A stretch of DNA of 22,739 nucleotides, taken from GCA-016699975 sp964515255 (GTDB lineage Bacteria; Patescibacteriota; Minisyncoccia; Moranbacterales; UBA1568). Positions within the stretch are counted from its first letter, which is position 1. Each line of letters starts with the position of its first letter. The position numbers were made by a program, and so were the translations under genes. The DNA is taken from assembly GCA_964515255.1 (NCBI GenBank), contig CAZETL010000007.1, positions 1 to 22,739 of the forward strand, read 5' to 3'. The notes under the pieces are model-generated. The model saw only the letters and a list, made by a program, of their open reading frames with translations. It had not been told where the DNA came from and did not search any database. Shown one piece after another: positions 14,247 through 22,737 of the stretch.

Positions 14247-15199
14247 AAGTTTTGGTGACGGGCGGCGCCGGATTTATCGGATCCAGCGTGACGAAGGAAC
14301 TCGTTGATCGGGGAGATGAAGTGGTGATTCTGGATAATTTCAATGATTACTACGATCCGCAGTTGAAACGGGACCGAATCAGCCTCTTTCTGAAGGGGGT
14401 GAATTTTAAACTCTACGAAGGCGACATCCGGGATGAGGCTTTTGTCGAGGGTATCTTTGAGAAAGAGCACTTGGACAAGGTGGTGCATCTTGCTGCAATG
14501 GCTGGAGTCCGGAATGCTATTCGAAATCCTCTGCTATACGCCGACGTGAATGTAAATGGGACAATCGTACTTTTTGAGGCTGCGCGGAGGCACGGTATTA
14601 AAAATTTTGTTTACGCGTCATCGTCAAGCGTGTATGGGGGAAATACAAAAGTCCCGTTTTCCGAGGCGGATGTCGTGGATTCGCCGGTTTCTCCATATGC
14701 GGCGAGCAAAAAAGCTGACGAACTCTTTGCTTCCGTATGGAGTCATCTCTATTCTCTCCCGACAACTGGCCTTCGCTTTTTTACCGTATACGGACCGTGG
14801 GGAAGGCCGGATATGGCCCTCTTTAGTTTCACAAAGAATATTTTCGAGGGAAAACCGATCGAAGTCTATAATTTCGGGGACATGGTGAGAAATTTCACAT
14901 ATGTGGATGACATAGTGTCTGGAACTATAACGGTACTCGATGCGGATCTTCCTGGAGCGAATATCATGAATATTGGCGGTGACACAGGGGAACAACTTTC
15001 GAGATTTATCGATGTAATAGAGGAGAACGTTGGAAAAAAAGCAGAGCGGAAATTACTTCCTCTGCAGCCCGGGGACGTCCCGAGAACGGTTGCGGACATT
15101 TCCAAGCTCCGTTCGCTTGGTTGGGCGCCGACTACTCGGATAGATGTCGGCATAAAGAACTTTGTTGAGTGGTATCGAGAATACTACAGAGTGCAATAA
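14243..15199 (+). CDS. UDP-glucuronate 4-epimerase-like SDR
   Basis: This extended short-chain dehydrogenase/reductase probably interconverts UDP-glucuronate and UDP-galacturonate, or a related UDP-sugar pair. The 318-aa protein has the NAD-binding GGAGFIG (7-13), an acidic residue D31 at the end of the second strand, the ASSSSVYG region (125-132), the catalytic YAASK (152-156), and the GPWGRPDMALF block (184-194) typical of CapI/GAE-type epimerases. NFNDYYDPQLKRDR (33-46) also matches that subgroup. UDP-glucose 4-epimerase activity is the main alternative. The start is fixed by the ATGA overlap with the glycosyltransferase and a GAGGA site 7 nt upstream. Confidence 0.85.
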   Translation: MKVLVTGGAGFIGSSVTKELVDRGDEVVILDNFNDYYDPQLKRDRISLFLKGVNFKLYEGDIRDEAFVEGIFEKEHLDKVVHLAAMAGVRNAIRNPLLYADVNVNGTIVLFEAARRHGIKNFVYASSSSVYGGNTKVPFSEADVVDSPVSPYAASKKADELFASVWSHLYSLPTTGLRFFTVYGPWGRPDMALFSFTKNIFEGKPIEVYNFGDMVRNFTYVDDIVSGTITVLDADLPGANIMNIGGDTGEQLSRFIDVIEENVGKKAERKLLPLQPGDVPRTVADISKLRSLGWAPTTRIDVGIKNFVEWYREYYRVQ

Positions 15200-15235
15200 A
15201 ATAATGAATGCAATGTTCCTGAAAGATCGCGGAAT

Positions 15236-15778
15236 ATGAATATCGGAAATCTGAAATTTGTTCCCGTGAAAGACCATCCTGAACTGGTCTCGCCGATTGT
15301 TTTTGGGGCTGTTCCGAGATTGGATCGTGCCGAGCAAATACAAGTTGTGGAAATTGACCCTCGCTTCTCCGATACGAATGTATTCTGTCTCGAGTATCAA
15401 ATTGGAATGAACCGCGTTGCCAATTGCGTGATTCTCGAGGCGAAGCGCGCAGAGAAGGGCTGGCTTGCCGCTTGCGTGGCTCTTGGAGATACTCGAATTG
15501 ATGTGAATGGACTGGTTCGCCGGACGCTGAATGCGCGAAAAGCATCTTTCGCCTCCATGGATGAAGCTGTAGCCCAATCTTCTATGGAATACGGCGCCAT
15601 TACGCCGATAGGATTGCCTGATGGTTGGCCTATTTTGATCGATCTCGCCGTGGTTCATTCCGAATATGTGATTATTGGAAGCGGCTTGAGGAAGTCCAAA
15701 CTTGCAGTTCCTGGGAATTTGCTCGCCTTTCTTCCCGATGCATGTATCCTTAAAGGGGTTGCAAAGGTGTTGGAGTGA
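15236..15778 (+). CDS. YbaK/EbsC-type aminoacyl-tRNA deacylase-like protein
   Basis: This free-standing editing-domain protein probably hydrolyses a mischarged tRNA (Ala- or Cys-tRNA-Pro in the known family). The 180-aa protein shows the family blocks ANCVILEAKR (62-71), ACVALGDTRIDVNGLVRRTL (79-98), ARKASFAS (100-107), MEYGAITPIGLP (117-128) and IIGSGLRKSKLAVPG (146-160). In classical YbaK the first block reads A-K-T with a key lysine; here it is A-N-C, so N63 sits at that position. From memory, an 'ANC' variant also occurs in an actinobacterial-type subgroup, so it may be a subfamily feature rather than a defect. It lies 36 nt after the epimerase. The INS-less ProS in this window makes a trans-editing role attractive (inference). 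Confidence 0.85.
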   Translation: MNIGNLKFVPVKDHPELVSPIVFGAVPRLDRAEQIQVVEIDPRFSDTNVFCLEYQIGMNRVANCVILEAKRAEKGWLAACVALGDTRIDVNGLVRRTLNARKASFASMDEAVAQSSMEYGAITPIGLPDGWPILIDLAVVHSEYVIIGSGLRKSKLAVPGNLLAFLPDACILKGVAKVLE

Positions 15779-15814
15779 GAAAAGAATTTCTTGAGCCGGG
15801 ACTTTTTTCCAGTC

Positions 15815-16525
15815 TCATTGGTCCTCCCGGATCTCTTCGAAAGTGTTCTTGACCTCCCGAAAAACGATTGAGAGGAGAAATCCAAACGATAGTCCGACCG
15901 AGAGAGCAGCAATCAGTGCAAGAAAGGTATCTTTCAGAAACCATGGTTTATACTGAGAGATCCGATGATTGAGTTCGATGAGATCGGAGAAGAAATTTTC
16001 GTTCCGATAGATGGGACGGAAGGAAGCGGATTCTCCGGGAATCGACTCTCCGTTTATGGAAAAGGAGAGTTTTTCGCTTGGGAGCGTATTTGGTATTTTG
16101 AATACGGAGGCTTTTTTCGATCCTTCCTTTGGTGTGAAATCAATCCGGAAACAGAATACCTCTCCGGCCGAAATGGGGATGGGCTTGAAAAAAAAATCAG
16201 TGGTGTTGTCTGAGTCGAGCGTCGTGAGGAATGCGCTCTTTTCGCGAAGAATCGTTTTGCACTGCTTGTCAAAGAGTGCGAATGAGAGAGTGCCTCCATT
16301 TTTGATGTTTGATCCGCCAAAGAGAACACTGATGCCTGAGAGGTGATTTCTTGATGCAAGGAACGTTTGTTCTACTCCGGACTCGCTTATTTTGACTTTC
16401 TCTCCCTTCTCGATTGGGAAATGCGCAGCAGGAAACCCCCATTTTTTCGAGAGGTCGAATGTAATAAGCGTCGCCAATACGAGTATGCTTATGAGGAAAA
16501 ACCTTTTTGATGGGAGAGGGAACAT
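15815..16525 (-). CDS. Membrane-anchored extracytoplasmic protein, unknown function
   Basis: The 236-aa product is not recognised. It has an N-terminal membrane segment (about 9-27), an exported domain of about 165 residues and a second membrane segment (about 198-222) with a short charged cytoplasmic tail. The exported part begins QTFLASRNHLSGISVLFGG (53-71), followed by alternating hydrophobic strands and two cysteines (C88, C124). It looks like a beta-sandwich of the kind appended to some GT-C-type membrane proteins. Its start is only 6 nt after the stop of the 490-aa polytopic protein, with a TAGGAA site overlapping that stop, so the two are co-expressed and may form a pair. Confidence 0.7.
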   Translation of the reverse strand: MFPLPSKRFFLISILVLATLITFDLSKKWGFPAAHFPIEKGEKVKISESGVEQTFLASRNHLSGISVLFGGSNIKNGGTLSFALFDKQCKTILREKSAFLTTLDSDNTTDFFFKPIPISAGEVFCFRIDFTPKEGSKKASVFKIPNTLPSEKLSFSINGESIPGESASFRPIYRNENFFSDLIELNHRISQYKPWFLKDTFLALIAALSVGLSFGFLLSIVFREVKNTFEEIREDQ

Positions 16526-16531
16526 AGTTTC

Positions 16532-18004
16532 CTACAAATAGAATCGCGGTAAGATGACATCGAGGACGACATGCCAGTAGAAAAAGAACATGAGAATGGC
16601 GCCGCTGAGAAGCGTGTTCCTAAAAAAAGAGTATCTCCCGAGAATCATGCCGAAGCCCGCGAAGACGAGTATGAGGTGCGTTGCGAGATTCGGAAGGAAA
16701 TATCGACCGGGCGTCCCAAGGTCAAGCGAACCGGTTGCAGCGAATACATTCCAATCGGCGAGGCGGATGCCAAACTGAAGAGCGAGAATCATGCCCATGA
16801 GGAAGACAATAAATTTTTTCTCCGGCAGGAAGCGAGGTTTATTTCGAGAGAAGAGGAGGAGTATGAGTCCGATTGTGGCGACCGCTTCAATCGGCCAGAG
16901 AAAATCCGTAAAATGACTTGTTAGGGCGCTCCTGTTCCAATCGAGCGTTCCCCAGTAGGTGCGGGAAGAGAGGGCGAAGCGGCCAAGAGTGAGGCTCTCT
17001 TGAAGGTAGTCCCCAAGCGAGAAGACAATCTCAGTCGGAGATCCCTTCAAAGGGAGTAGTCTCGAAAGAGGATATCTTGTTTCGAGGACGGAATACGCAG
17101 CAAATAGGATGGTAAGGAAAAAGATACCGGAAATTGCAAGTTTTTTCGAATGCGCGAGCTTCCCGAATAGGGTATATCCAATGATTCCAAGAAAAGCGAC
17201 AAGGAGAACAATGGCAGTTCCCTTTGTGAGAAGCCCAAGCGCAAGAGCAAAAAGCATAATGGAAGCATTCTTCCAGTTCAGCCCGTCACGCAGGGCGAGT
17301 GTTCCGCTCCAGGTGAAAAGAAAGAAGAGCGGAATGAAAAGAGCGTCATAGTTGATATTGGTCGTATACATGGAGAATTTCGGCTGGAATGCGACGAGTC
17401 CAGCAAAAAGCAGGCTAGATATTCTATCGAAACCAACTGTTCTTGCGATGAGGAATGAAAACAAAACAGCGAATGTTCCGAGAAGTACCGAAAAGATTCG
17501 AAGCAAATAGAAGCGAACGAGAATGTCGTATCTGGCGAATAGCATCTCGATTTTTGAGGCGATGGTATGGTAAAGACTTCCTCTCACGATATCTGGGTTT
17601 TCAAAAAAATTGCGCGGCTGCCATTCTCGCTTCAGGATTTCCTGCTCATTCTTTCCCTCAGAAGTCTCGGAAAAATCAATGGTGTTATAGAGGCCGTTTC
17701 GGATATCGTCGATGCCTGACGCTTGTCCGGTAAAGAGGATTTCCTCGGAGAAATTGTAATCCAGGAAGTTATTTTTTTTGTCGAGGTGTTTTCGATCGTT
17801 CTTCTCCCACGTTCTGTCGTTTGGCTCGTTGAGATACTGTATGGAATTGTAATGCCTCGCCTCATCCTGTCCCGTGAAAATAGGAAAAAGTGTTGCCAAA
17901 AAGACGCCTTTCAGGAAGAATGCAGCAAGAAGGAGGAAGAGAAGAGGCGTCTCGCTGGCCGATCCTCCAGCATGTTTCTGAACTGTCTGTTGGGGGAATT
18001 TCAT
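16532..18004 (-). CDS. Polytopic GT-C-type/DUF2142-like membrane protein
   Basis: The 490-aa protein has about 10-11 membrane segments. After the first one comes PIFTGQDEARHYNSIQYL (41-58). The acidic-His motif matches the 'P-D-E-x-x-H' of DUF2142/GT39-like proteins, in which it forms the putative catalytic site outside the membrane. A long hydrophilic loop (about 59-155) follows before the remaining helices. It likely transfers a sugar from a polyprenyl-phosphate donor, but substrate and acceptor cannot be told. The ATG at 18004 is supported by a -10 hexamer ending exactly 6 nt upstream. It is the first gene of a two-gene minus-strand unit with the anchored protein at 16525. Confidence 0.78.
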   Translation of the reverse strand: MKFPQQTVQKHAGGSASETPLLFLLLAAFFLKGVFLATLFPIFTGQDEARHYNSIQYLNEPNDRTWEKNDRKHLDKKNNFLDYNFSEEILFTGQASGIDDIRNGLYNTIDFSETSEGKNEQEILKREWQPRNFFENPDIVRGSLYHTIASKIEMLFARYDILVRFYLLRIFSVLLGTFAVLFSFLIARTVGFDRISSLLFAGLVAFQPKFSMYTTNINYDALFIPLFFLFTWSGTLALRDGLNWKNASIMLFALALGLLTKGTAIVLLVAFLGIIGYTLFGKLAHSKKLAISGIFFLTILFAAYSVLETRYPLSRLLPLKGSPTEIVFSLGDYLQESLTLGRFALSSRTYWGTLDWNRSALTSHFTDFLWPIEAVATIGLILLLFSRNKPRFLPEKKFIVFLMGMILALQFGIRLADWNVFAATGSLDLGTPGRYFLPNLATHLILVFAGFGMILGRYSFFRNTLLSGAILMFFFYWHVVLDVILPRFYL

Positions 18005-18010
18005 ACCGGG

Positions 18011-18016
18011 AGTATA
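18011..18016 (-). promoter_or_regulatory. Leaderless-type -10 element for the 490-aa membrane protein
   Basis: TATACT on the minus strand ends 6 nt before the ATG at 18004, so the predicted first base of the mRNA is the start codon. A -35 is weak. The same hexamer and spacing occur before the ATG at 13010. Confidence 0.5.
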
Positions 18017-18116
18017 CTACAAACGCACTGTGAAGGCATTTTTGTCGGATGCGCGAACAGGCGATTGAAGCTGGTCCTTCTCCGGGCAACTTCTGTGGAA
18101 GAAATAAGGCAATGTG

Positions 18117-19040
18117 ATGGTTTCAAACATTCTTATAGGCGGAACTGGCTTTATTGGAACGGCGCTTTCGATGGCGTTGGCGGAACGAGGTGAACGAGTA
18201 GTCTCTATTTCGCGTCACGGCCGACATGAAAGCATCTCCGGGGTTCTTGATGAATGCTGTGATATCGCGGATGTCCGGAAGTTGAGCAGTATTGTGGACA
18301 GGGGAACAGATATTTTTGTCCTAACCGGTCAGGTTGGTCCCGATTTTGATTCCGGGAACGAAATGAAGAATCTCGGAGGTATTGCGGGAGTTCTTGCGAA
18401 GTCCACTGGCAAGAGAATCTTCTATGTTTCGTCAGCGTTCGTGTATGGCAACACCGATATCCCGGCAGAGGAATCATTTCCCTGCAATCCGATAGAGCCG
18501 TATTCGATATTTAAGCTTGAATCTGAGCGATTGCTTCAAACATTGCTTTCTCAACATCGTCTCGTTGTTTTTCGAGTTTCAAATGTCTACGGATCTCCAA
18601 AAAATAGGGGGATTATTGGGCTTCTTTTGAAGAATCTTTTTGAATCGGACGGCGGCATAGTTCGAATCAATGGCGATGGAAGTCAGACAAGAGACTATGT
18701 CTTCCTTGATGATGTTATTGAGGCTATGGTGGCAGTCAAGGAGACGAGTTGCGACTTTGGTTCTGACACAGTGAACATTTCTTTCGGAAGGAGCTTCTCG
18801 GTTCTTGATATCATAAAGAGCATAGAGGAGATTTCCGATAAGAAGCTTCGCTATGAGATCACAAATGTTTTCCTTGACGAGATCCGGGACATGCATGTTT
18901 CGAACGAAAAACTGGGGAGGAAATACGCATATAAGCCAAAAACAAGTTTGCGCGTCGGCTTGCAAAAAACAATTGCACGGTATCGAGAGGCTTACCGGGA
19001 GTTGAAGAATAAGCCCTCATCTCCGGAAAAAAGAGTATGA
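18117..19040 (+). CDS. NAD-dependent epimerase/dehydratase (extended SDR)
   Basis: This is a sugar-nucleotide-modifying enzyme of the extended SDR family. The 307-aa protein has GGTGFIG (8-14), VSSAFVYG (104-111), the catalytic pair Y129/K133 in YSIFK, VFRVSNVYG (151-159), and the TRDYVFLDDV (191-200) segment common to UDP- and dTDP-sugar epimerases. Substrate residues are not diagnostic, so it could be a 4-epimerase, a reductase or a 4,6-dehydratase partner. The ATG at 18117 is preferred over a GTG at 18114 because AAGG lies 7 nt upstream. It begins an operon with the PglF-like gene (ATGA overlap) and the flippase, so it probably acts on the PglF-like enzyme's product. Confidence 0.82.
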   Translation: MVSNILIGGTGFIGTALSMALAERGERVVSISRHGRHESISGVLDECCDIADVRKLSSIVDRGTDIFVLTGQVGPDFDSGNEMKNLGGIAGVLAKSTGKRIFYVSSAFVYGNTDIPAEESFPCNPIEPYSIFKLESERLLQTLLSQHRLVVFRVSNVYGSPKNRGIIGLLLKNLFESDGGIVRINGDGSQTRDYVFLDDVIEAMVAVKETSCDFGSDTVNISFGRSFSVLDIIKSIEEISDKKLRYEITNVFLDEIRDMHVSNEKLGRKYAYKPKTSLRVGLQKTIARYREAYRELKNKPSSPEKRV

Positions 19041-20452
19041 TAATTCCATTAAAAAACATCCTTATTGTCGGAGCTGGAAAGGCTGGGAGATTCCTCTACA
19101 GGGATATATGTGAACATTATCGAGGTTTTCGCATCGTCGGGTTTATCGATGATCGTCCCAAGAAGAACGGAAATCTCCCTACGCTTGGCGGAATCTCCGA
19201 TTTTCGAGAGGTAGTTCTTACGCATCGGGTGGATGAAATAATCATCGCGATTCCGTCGGCAAATGGAGAGCTCATGCGAAAGATATTGCTCGCAAATGCC
19301 GATAACCGGATACCAATCCGGATTGTTCCAAGAAACCAGCGAATTATTAGTAGGAGCGATGTCCGATACGAGGAGGTGCGAGACATCGCTCCCGAGGATT
19401 TCCTTGGTCGCCCGTTTATTGACAAGGATATCGAGGATCTCAGGAAGTTCTATTCGAAAAAAACAGTTTTCGTCACCGGCGGGGCAGGATCGATTGGATC
19501 TGAGATTGTGCGACAGCTCATCGATATTGGAGTGAAGAAGGTGATAGCATTCGACCATTCAGAATATCTCATCTTTCAATTGGAACAACAATTGAAAGAA
19601 CGAGGCCAGAGCGAAAAATGCACGCTTATTATCGGGAGCATTCTCCATTCCAACAAATTGAATTCAGTACTCAAGGAGTTGAAGCCAGACATTGTATTTC
19701 ACGCGGCAGCCTACAAGCATGTCCATCTCATGCAAGAGAACATTGACGAAGCAATATACAACAATGTCATCGGAACCAAGCGAGTTATCGACGCGGCCAT
19801 TGAAAATGGGATCAAGCTCCTTACGTTCATTTCTACTGACAAGGTGGTGAATCCGACAAGTGTCATGGGAGCGACCAAGAAGCTCTGTGAATACTACGTA
19901 AGGTCGATCAAATCGGCGAAGACGAGATTCAATATCGTCCGTTTCGGAAATGTGATTAATTCAAACGGTTCAGCGATCCCTCTTTTCGAGCGACAGGTCG
20001 CGCTCCATAAATATGTGACGGTAACGCATCGGGAAATGAAAAGATTCTTTATGTCGGTTCGGGAAGCGGCATCGCTTGTCATCGAGAGCACTGCTTTCGG
20101 AAAGAAGGATTCGATACATGTTTTCAATATGGGGGAACTGATCAGTATTTACGAAGTGGCCCTATGCCTTATTCGTTCCAAGAATTTGATTCCCGAAATC
20201 GATGTGGAAATTCGGGTTACAGGGCTTCGGAAGGGAGAAAAAATGATCGAAGAACTCTATACTGAGAACGAGAAGAAGGACCTAGGGAAAACCCCCATGG
20301 GGAGCATCTTCTCGCTCAAGAATGACGAATGCTGCCCTGTTGATATTGGGGGAGTGGTGGATTCTCTCGAGGAGACGGTCAAACAAAATCCAGAACAGCG
20401 AATTGTCTGGGAGTATTTGAAGGGGCTATTTCCTTCGTTGAAGAGTCAATAA
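19037..20452 (+). CDS. PglF/CapD-like nucleotide-sugar 4,6-dehydratase lacking the membrane domain
   Basis: This enzyme probably converts UDP-N-acetylglucosamine to a 4-keto-6-deoxy sugar, the first step to bacillosamine, QuiNAc or FucNAc-type residues. The 471-aa protein has two Rossmann units: an N-terminal CoA-binding-like domain with VGAGKAG (11-17) and FIDDRP (36-41), then the linker RDIAPEDFLGRP (115-126), and the dehydratase with GGAGSIGSE (148-156), AAYKHV (224-229), STDK (266-269), MGATKK (277-282) and RFGNV (302-306). PglF/WbpM/CapD normally carry four or more N-terminal membrane helices, which are absent here, while FlaA1/PseB lack both the helices and the first Rossmann unit. The architecture is thus intermediate. 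Its ATG overlaps the preceding stop (ATGA), and the flippase follows after 6 nt. Confidence 0.88.
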   Translation: MIIPLKNILIVGAGKAGRFLYRDICEHYRGFRIVGFIDDRPKKNGNLPTLGGISDFREVVLTHRVDEIIIAIPSANGELMRKILLANADNRIPIRIVPRNQRIISRSDVRYEEVRDIAPEDFLGRPFIDKDIEDLRKFYSKKTVFVTGGAGSIGSEIVRQLIDIGVKKVIAFDHSEYLIFQLEQQLKERGQSEKCTLIIGSILHSNKLNSVLKELKPDIVFHAAAYKHVHLMQENIDEAIYNNVIGTKRVIDAAIENGIKLLTFISTDKVVNPTSVMGATKKLCEYYVRSIKSAKTRFNIVRFGNVINSNGSAIPLFERQVALHKYVTVTHREMKRFFMSVREAASLVIESTAFGKKDSIHVFNMGELISIYEVALCLIRSKNLIPEIDVEIRVTGLRKGEKMIEELYTENEKKDLGKTPMGSIFSLKNDECCPVDIGGVVDSLEETVKQNPEQRIVWEYLKGLFPSLKSQ

Positions 20453-20458
20453 GGTCTG

Positions 20459-21742
20459 GTGCGAATTATGGGGATGGACTTCATTTCGGTTCTTGGTCGG
20501 CGTGTTGGTTTGGATCTTTCGTATCTCTTCGCCAATGGTTTTTGGGTGATTCTCCGCTACGGAATTACCGCGCTGCTTGGTCTTGCGCTTACTATCGGCT
20601 TTGCACATCTCGCCTCGAAAGAATTATACGGACAATACCAGTTCGTTCTCTCGATCATTTCGTTATTCTCAGTCTTATCTCTTCCTGGATTTAACACTGC
20701 GGCGCTGAAAGCCGTCTCCCTTGGCTATGGAGCGAAGAGCATTCAGAAAGTTGTTCGATTGAGTTTTCTTTCGAGTCTCTTTGCTGCGCCCCTTCTCATT
20801 GGATATTCTTTATACGCATATTTTCTTGGAGGCAGGGCGAGTTTTTCGCTTGACGTGTTCGTTTCTCTTGTTGTGGGAGCACTTCTCGTCCCATTCTTCT
20901 ATGCGCCGAACACATGGTATGTAGCATACGAAGGGAAGTCTCTTTTCAGGCCCGTGACGATACGCATAGCCATCTCTTCATTTCTGGTGACCTTTGGTTT
21001 GCTCTCGGTTTTGTACTTTGGCGGGAATCTTCCGACGCTTGTCGTTCTTTACTTCGGACTGACTGCTCTTCTGTCATGGATTTTTTATGGCGACGCGATT
21101 CGTTTTCTCGGCCCCGGAATGAAGGGAGCGGAAGCTGACGGCATACATGTGGGGTACGGTCTTTCGGTAACGGTGCAAAAATTTATTCTCGGACTTTCAG
21201 AAAGCGTGCCGCCGATTCTTCTATCTCGATTTTTTGGTTTTGAATTCCTCGCGATTTTCCAAATAGCAAACTATTTTTTGAACACGCTCTCGGGAGTTGT
21301 ATCAGCTCTTGCATCGCTGTATCTCCCGAGACTTTTCAGATTCGAGGGGTTGATGCACAGAAGGATACTTCTGCAAAGTATCGTTGCAGGATTCATCTCG
21401 CTGCTTGTTCCGGCGGCATTTCTCGAAATAGCATTCCCTATCATTTATGGAGATGAATACTCCGAAAGTTATCGACTTGCCTGGCTGCTTTTGCCGCTTC
21501 TGGTAATATTCCCGCTGCGAATCTATCTAGTGAATTTTTTTACAGCGCAAGCAAAAAATGTTCCCGTAATCGCCGCGTGCCTTATTTCAAATCTTTGCGG
21601 GATTGCAGCTTTTCTCTTCCTCAAAGATGGGGGTCGGCTATTTGCGTCCGCGGCTTACGTCTACTCGCTTTCCCTTGTTGTTGTGACGATATTGCTCCCA
21701 ATCTATTTCTTCAGAGATTCCAAGAAGACGGATTCTATTTGA
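20459..21742 (+). CDS. Oligosaccharide/lipid-II-type flippase (Wzx/MOP superfamily)
   Basis: This integral membrane protein probably moves the lipid-linked glycan to the outer face of the membrane. The roughly 427-aa protein has about 12-14 hydrophobic segments and opens with the Wzx-typical first helices: ALLGLALTIGFAHLASKELYGQYQFVLSI around residues 39-67. The GTG at 20459 is listed because AAGG (20451-20454) lies upstream of it. The ATG at 20468 or 20474 would shorten the protein by 3-5 residues. It is the last gene of the operon with the epimerase and dehydratase. Its 3' end overlaps the convergent glycosyltransferase by 40 bp. Family membership is good; substrate is unknown. Confidence 0.85.
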   Translation: MRIMGMDFISVLGRRVGLDLSYLFANGFWVILRYGITALLGLALTIGFAHLASKELYGQYQFVLSIISLFSVLSLPGFNTAALKAVSLGYGAKSIQKVVRLSFLSSLFAAPLLIGYSLYAYFLGGRASFSLDVFVSLVVGALLVPFFYAPNTWYVAYEGKSLFRPVTIRIAISSFLVTFGLLSVLYFGGNLPTLVVLYFGLTALLSWIFYGDAIRFLGPGMKGAEADGIHVGYGLSVTVQKFILGLSESVPPILLSRFFGFEFLAIFQIANYFLNTLSGVVSALASLYLPRLFRFEGLMHRRILLQSIVAGFISLLVPAAFLEIAFPIIYGDEYSESYRLAWLLLPLLVIFPLRIYLVNFFTAQAKNVPVIAACLISNLCGIAAFLFLKDGGRLFASAAYVYSLSLVVVTILLPIYFFRDSKKTDSI

Positions 21743-22737
21743 GCGGATACTTTATCCGCATCGAATCGACTTTGATAAAGTTGCAGAGAATTTCTTGAAA
21801 ACTCCTCAAGAAGAGCGGGATTCTTGAGGAATTTCTCCACTGACTCAGCGAGGAATCTTTCAATGGGCTTCAATTTTCCTTCTCGCTGGAATCGAAAGAG
21901 GTCGCGATAGAAATCCGATGGGTTATAGTATTTTCCAAGCAATCGGTATGATTGTGGATCGTAGTCTTTGAGGGGGTGATCTGGAAAAATAAAACCATTC
22001 TTTCCTTCGATGACGGTTTCCTTGGTGGCATACTGGTCAGTGATAATGAGCGGCATGCCATAGGCGAGTCCTTCGATAAGGACGAGTCCAAACCCCTCTC
22101 GATACGTCGGTAGGACGAGAATATCGTGGGATTGATAAACATGGACCATTTCTTGTTCTGAGAGCTTCGCATCGAGCAGGGTGAGTCCAGGGATTTGTTC
22201 CATGCGCTCGACATCTTCCGGCCGAAGCATGTGGGTTGAAGTGAGCACGGTGAGCGATACATTCTGATAGTTCTTTCTCAGCTGTTGGTATGCCGCAACT
22301 GTTTCTTTCCCGCCTTTGATATAGAACGTGCCAGGGAAGAGAAGTTTGAGGTTCCCCGCAAACCGTTTCGGGAGGCAGTCTATTTTCTCTATAGCCGGAG
22401 GGTATATGACGATGCTTTTTTCTTCGAAGATCTTTCGGGTTTTTTCTGAGTACTGGATTGTGGAGTAGAAGCTCTTCATTGAAGCTTCGCTGAAGAATAC
22501 GAGTTTTTTGCAGTTCTTCCTTGAGGCGAGAATGGATACGATAAACCGAGCCACCGGGTTTTTTGCGATGCTGAGATCGTAGTTGTAGAGAGAAAGGCCT
22601 GTTTCAAGATAGATACAGTACGGTTTCCTCGTTATGACGAGACACCCATAGGTGAAGTACAGGTCTCCTTGCCTATCGAGACGAATCCGAACATTCGGAA
22701 TGCCGAGAAGTCGGCGAATTTTCGTGACGATGTTCAC
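21703..22737 (-). CDS. Glycosyltransferase, GT4 family, 5' end probably beyond window
   Basis: This is a GT-B glycosyltransferase of the surface-glycan set. The 344 visible residues include the domain-linking LLFPGTFYIKGGKETV (132-147) and the donor site LPTYREGFGLVLIEGLAYG (209-227), with E214 and E222 as the E-x7-E pair. The N-terminal acceptor domain appears incomplete: typical GT4 enzymes have about 60-80 more residues with a glycine-rich first loop. The first codon is a GTG at 22737, two bases from the edge, so it may be an internal valine. The 3' end lies inside the convergent flippase gene. Donor and acceptor are unknown. Confidence 0.85.
   Translation of the reverse strand: MNIVTKIRRLLGIPNVRIRLDRQGDLYFTYGCLVITRKPYCIYLETGLSLYNYDLSIAKNPVARFIVSILASRKNCKKLVFFSEASMKSFYSTIQYSEKTRKIFEEKSIVIYPPAIEKIDCLPKRFAGNLKLLFPGTFYIKGGKETVAAYQQLRKNYQNVSLTVLTSTHMLRPEDVERMEQIPGLTLLDAKLSEQEMVHVYQSHDILVLPTYREGFGLVLIEGLAYGMPLIITDQYATKETVIEGKNGFIFPDHPLKDYDPQSYRLLGKYYNPSDFYRDLFRFQREGKLKPIERFLAESVEKFLKNPALLEEFSRNSLQLYQSRFDADKVSAQIESVFLESLKK

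Noticed and set aside
15053..15658. Minus-strand open frame of about 200 codons across the epimerase end and the YbaK-like gene
   Set aside because: Both plus-strand genes have strong family motifs; the antisense translation has none.
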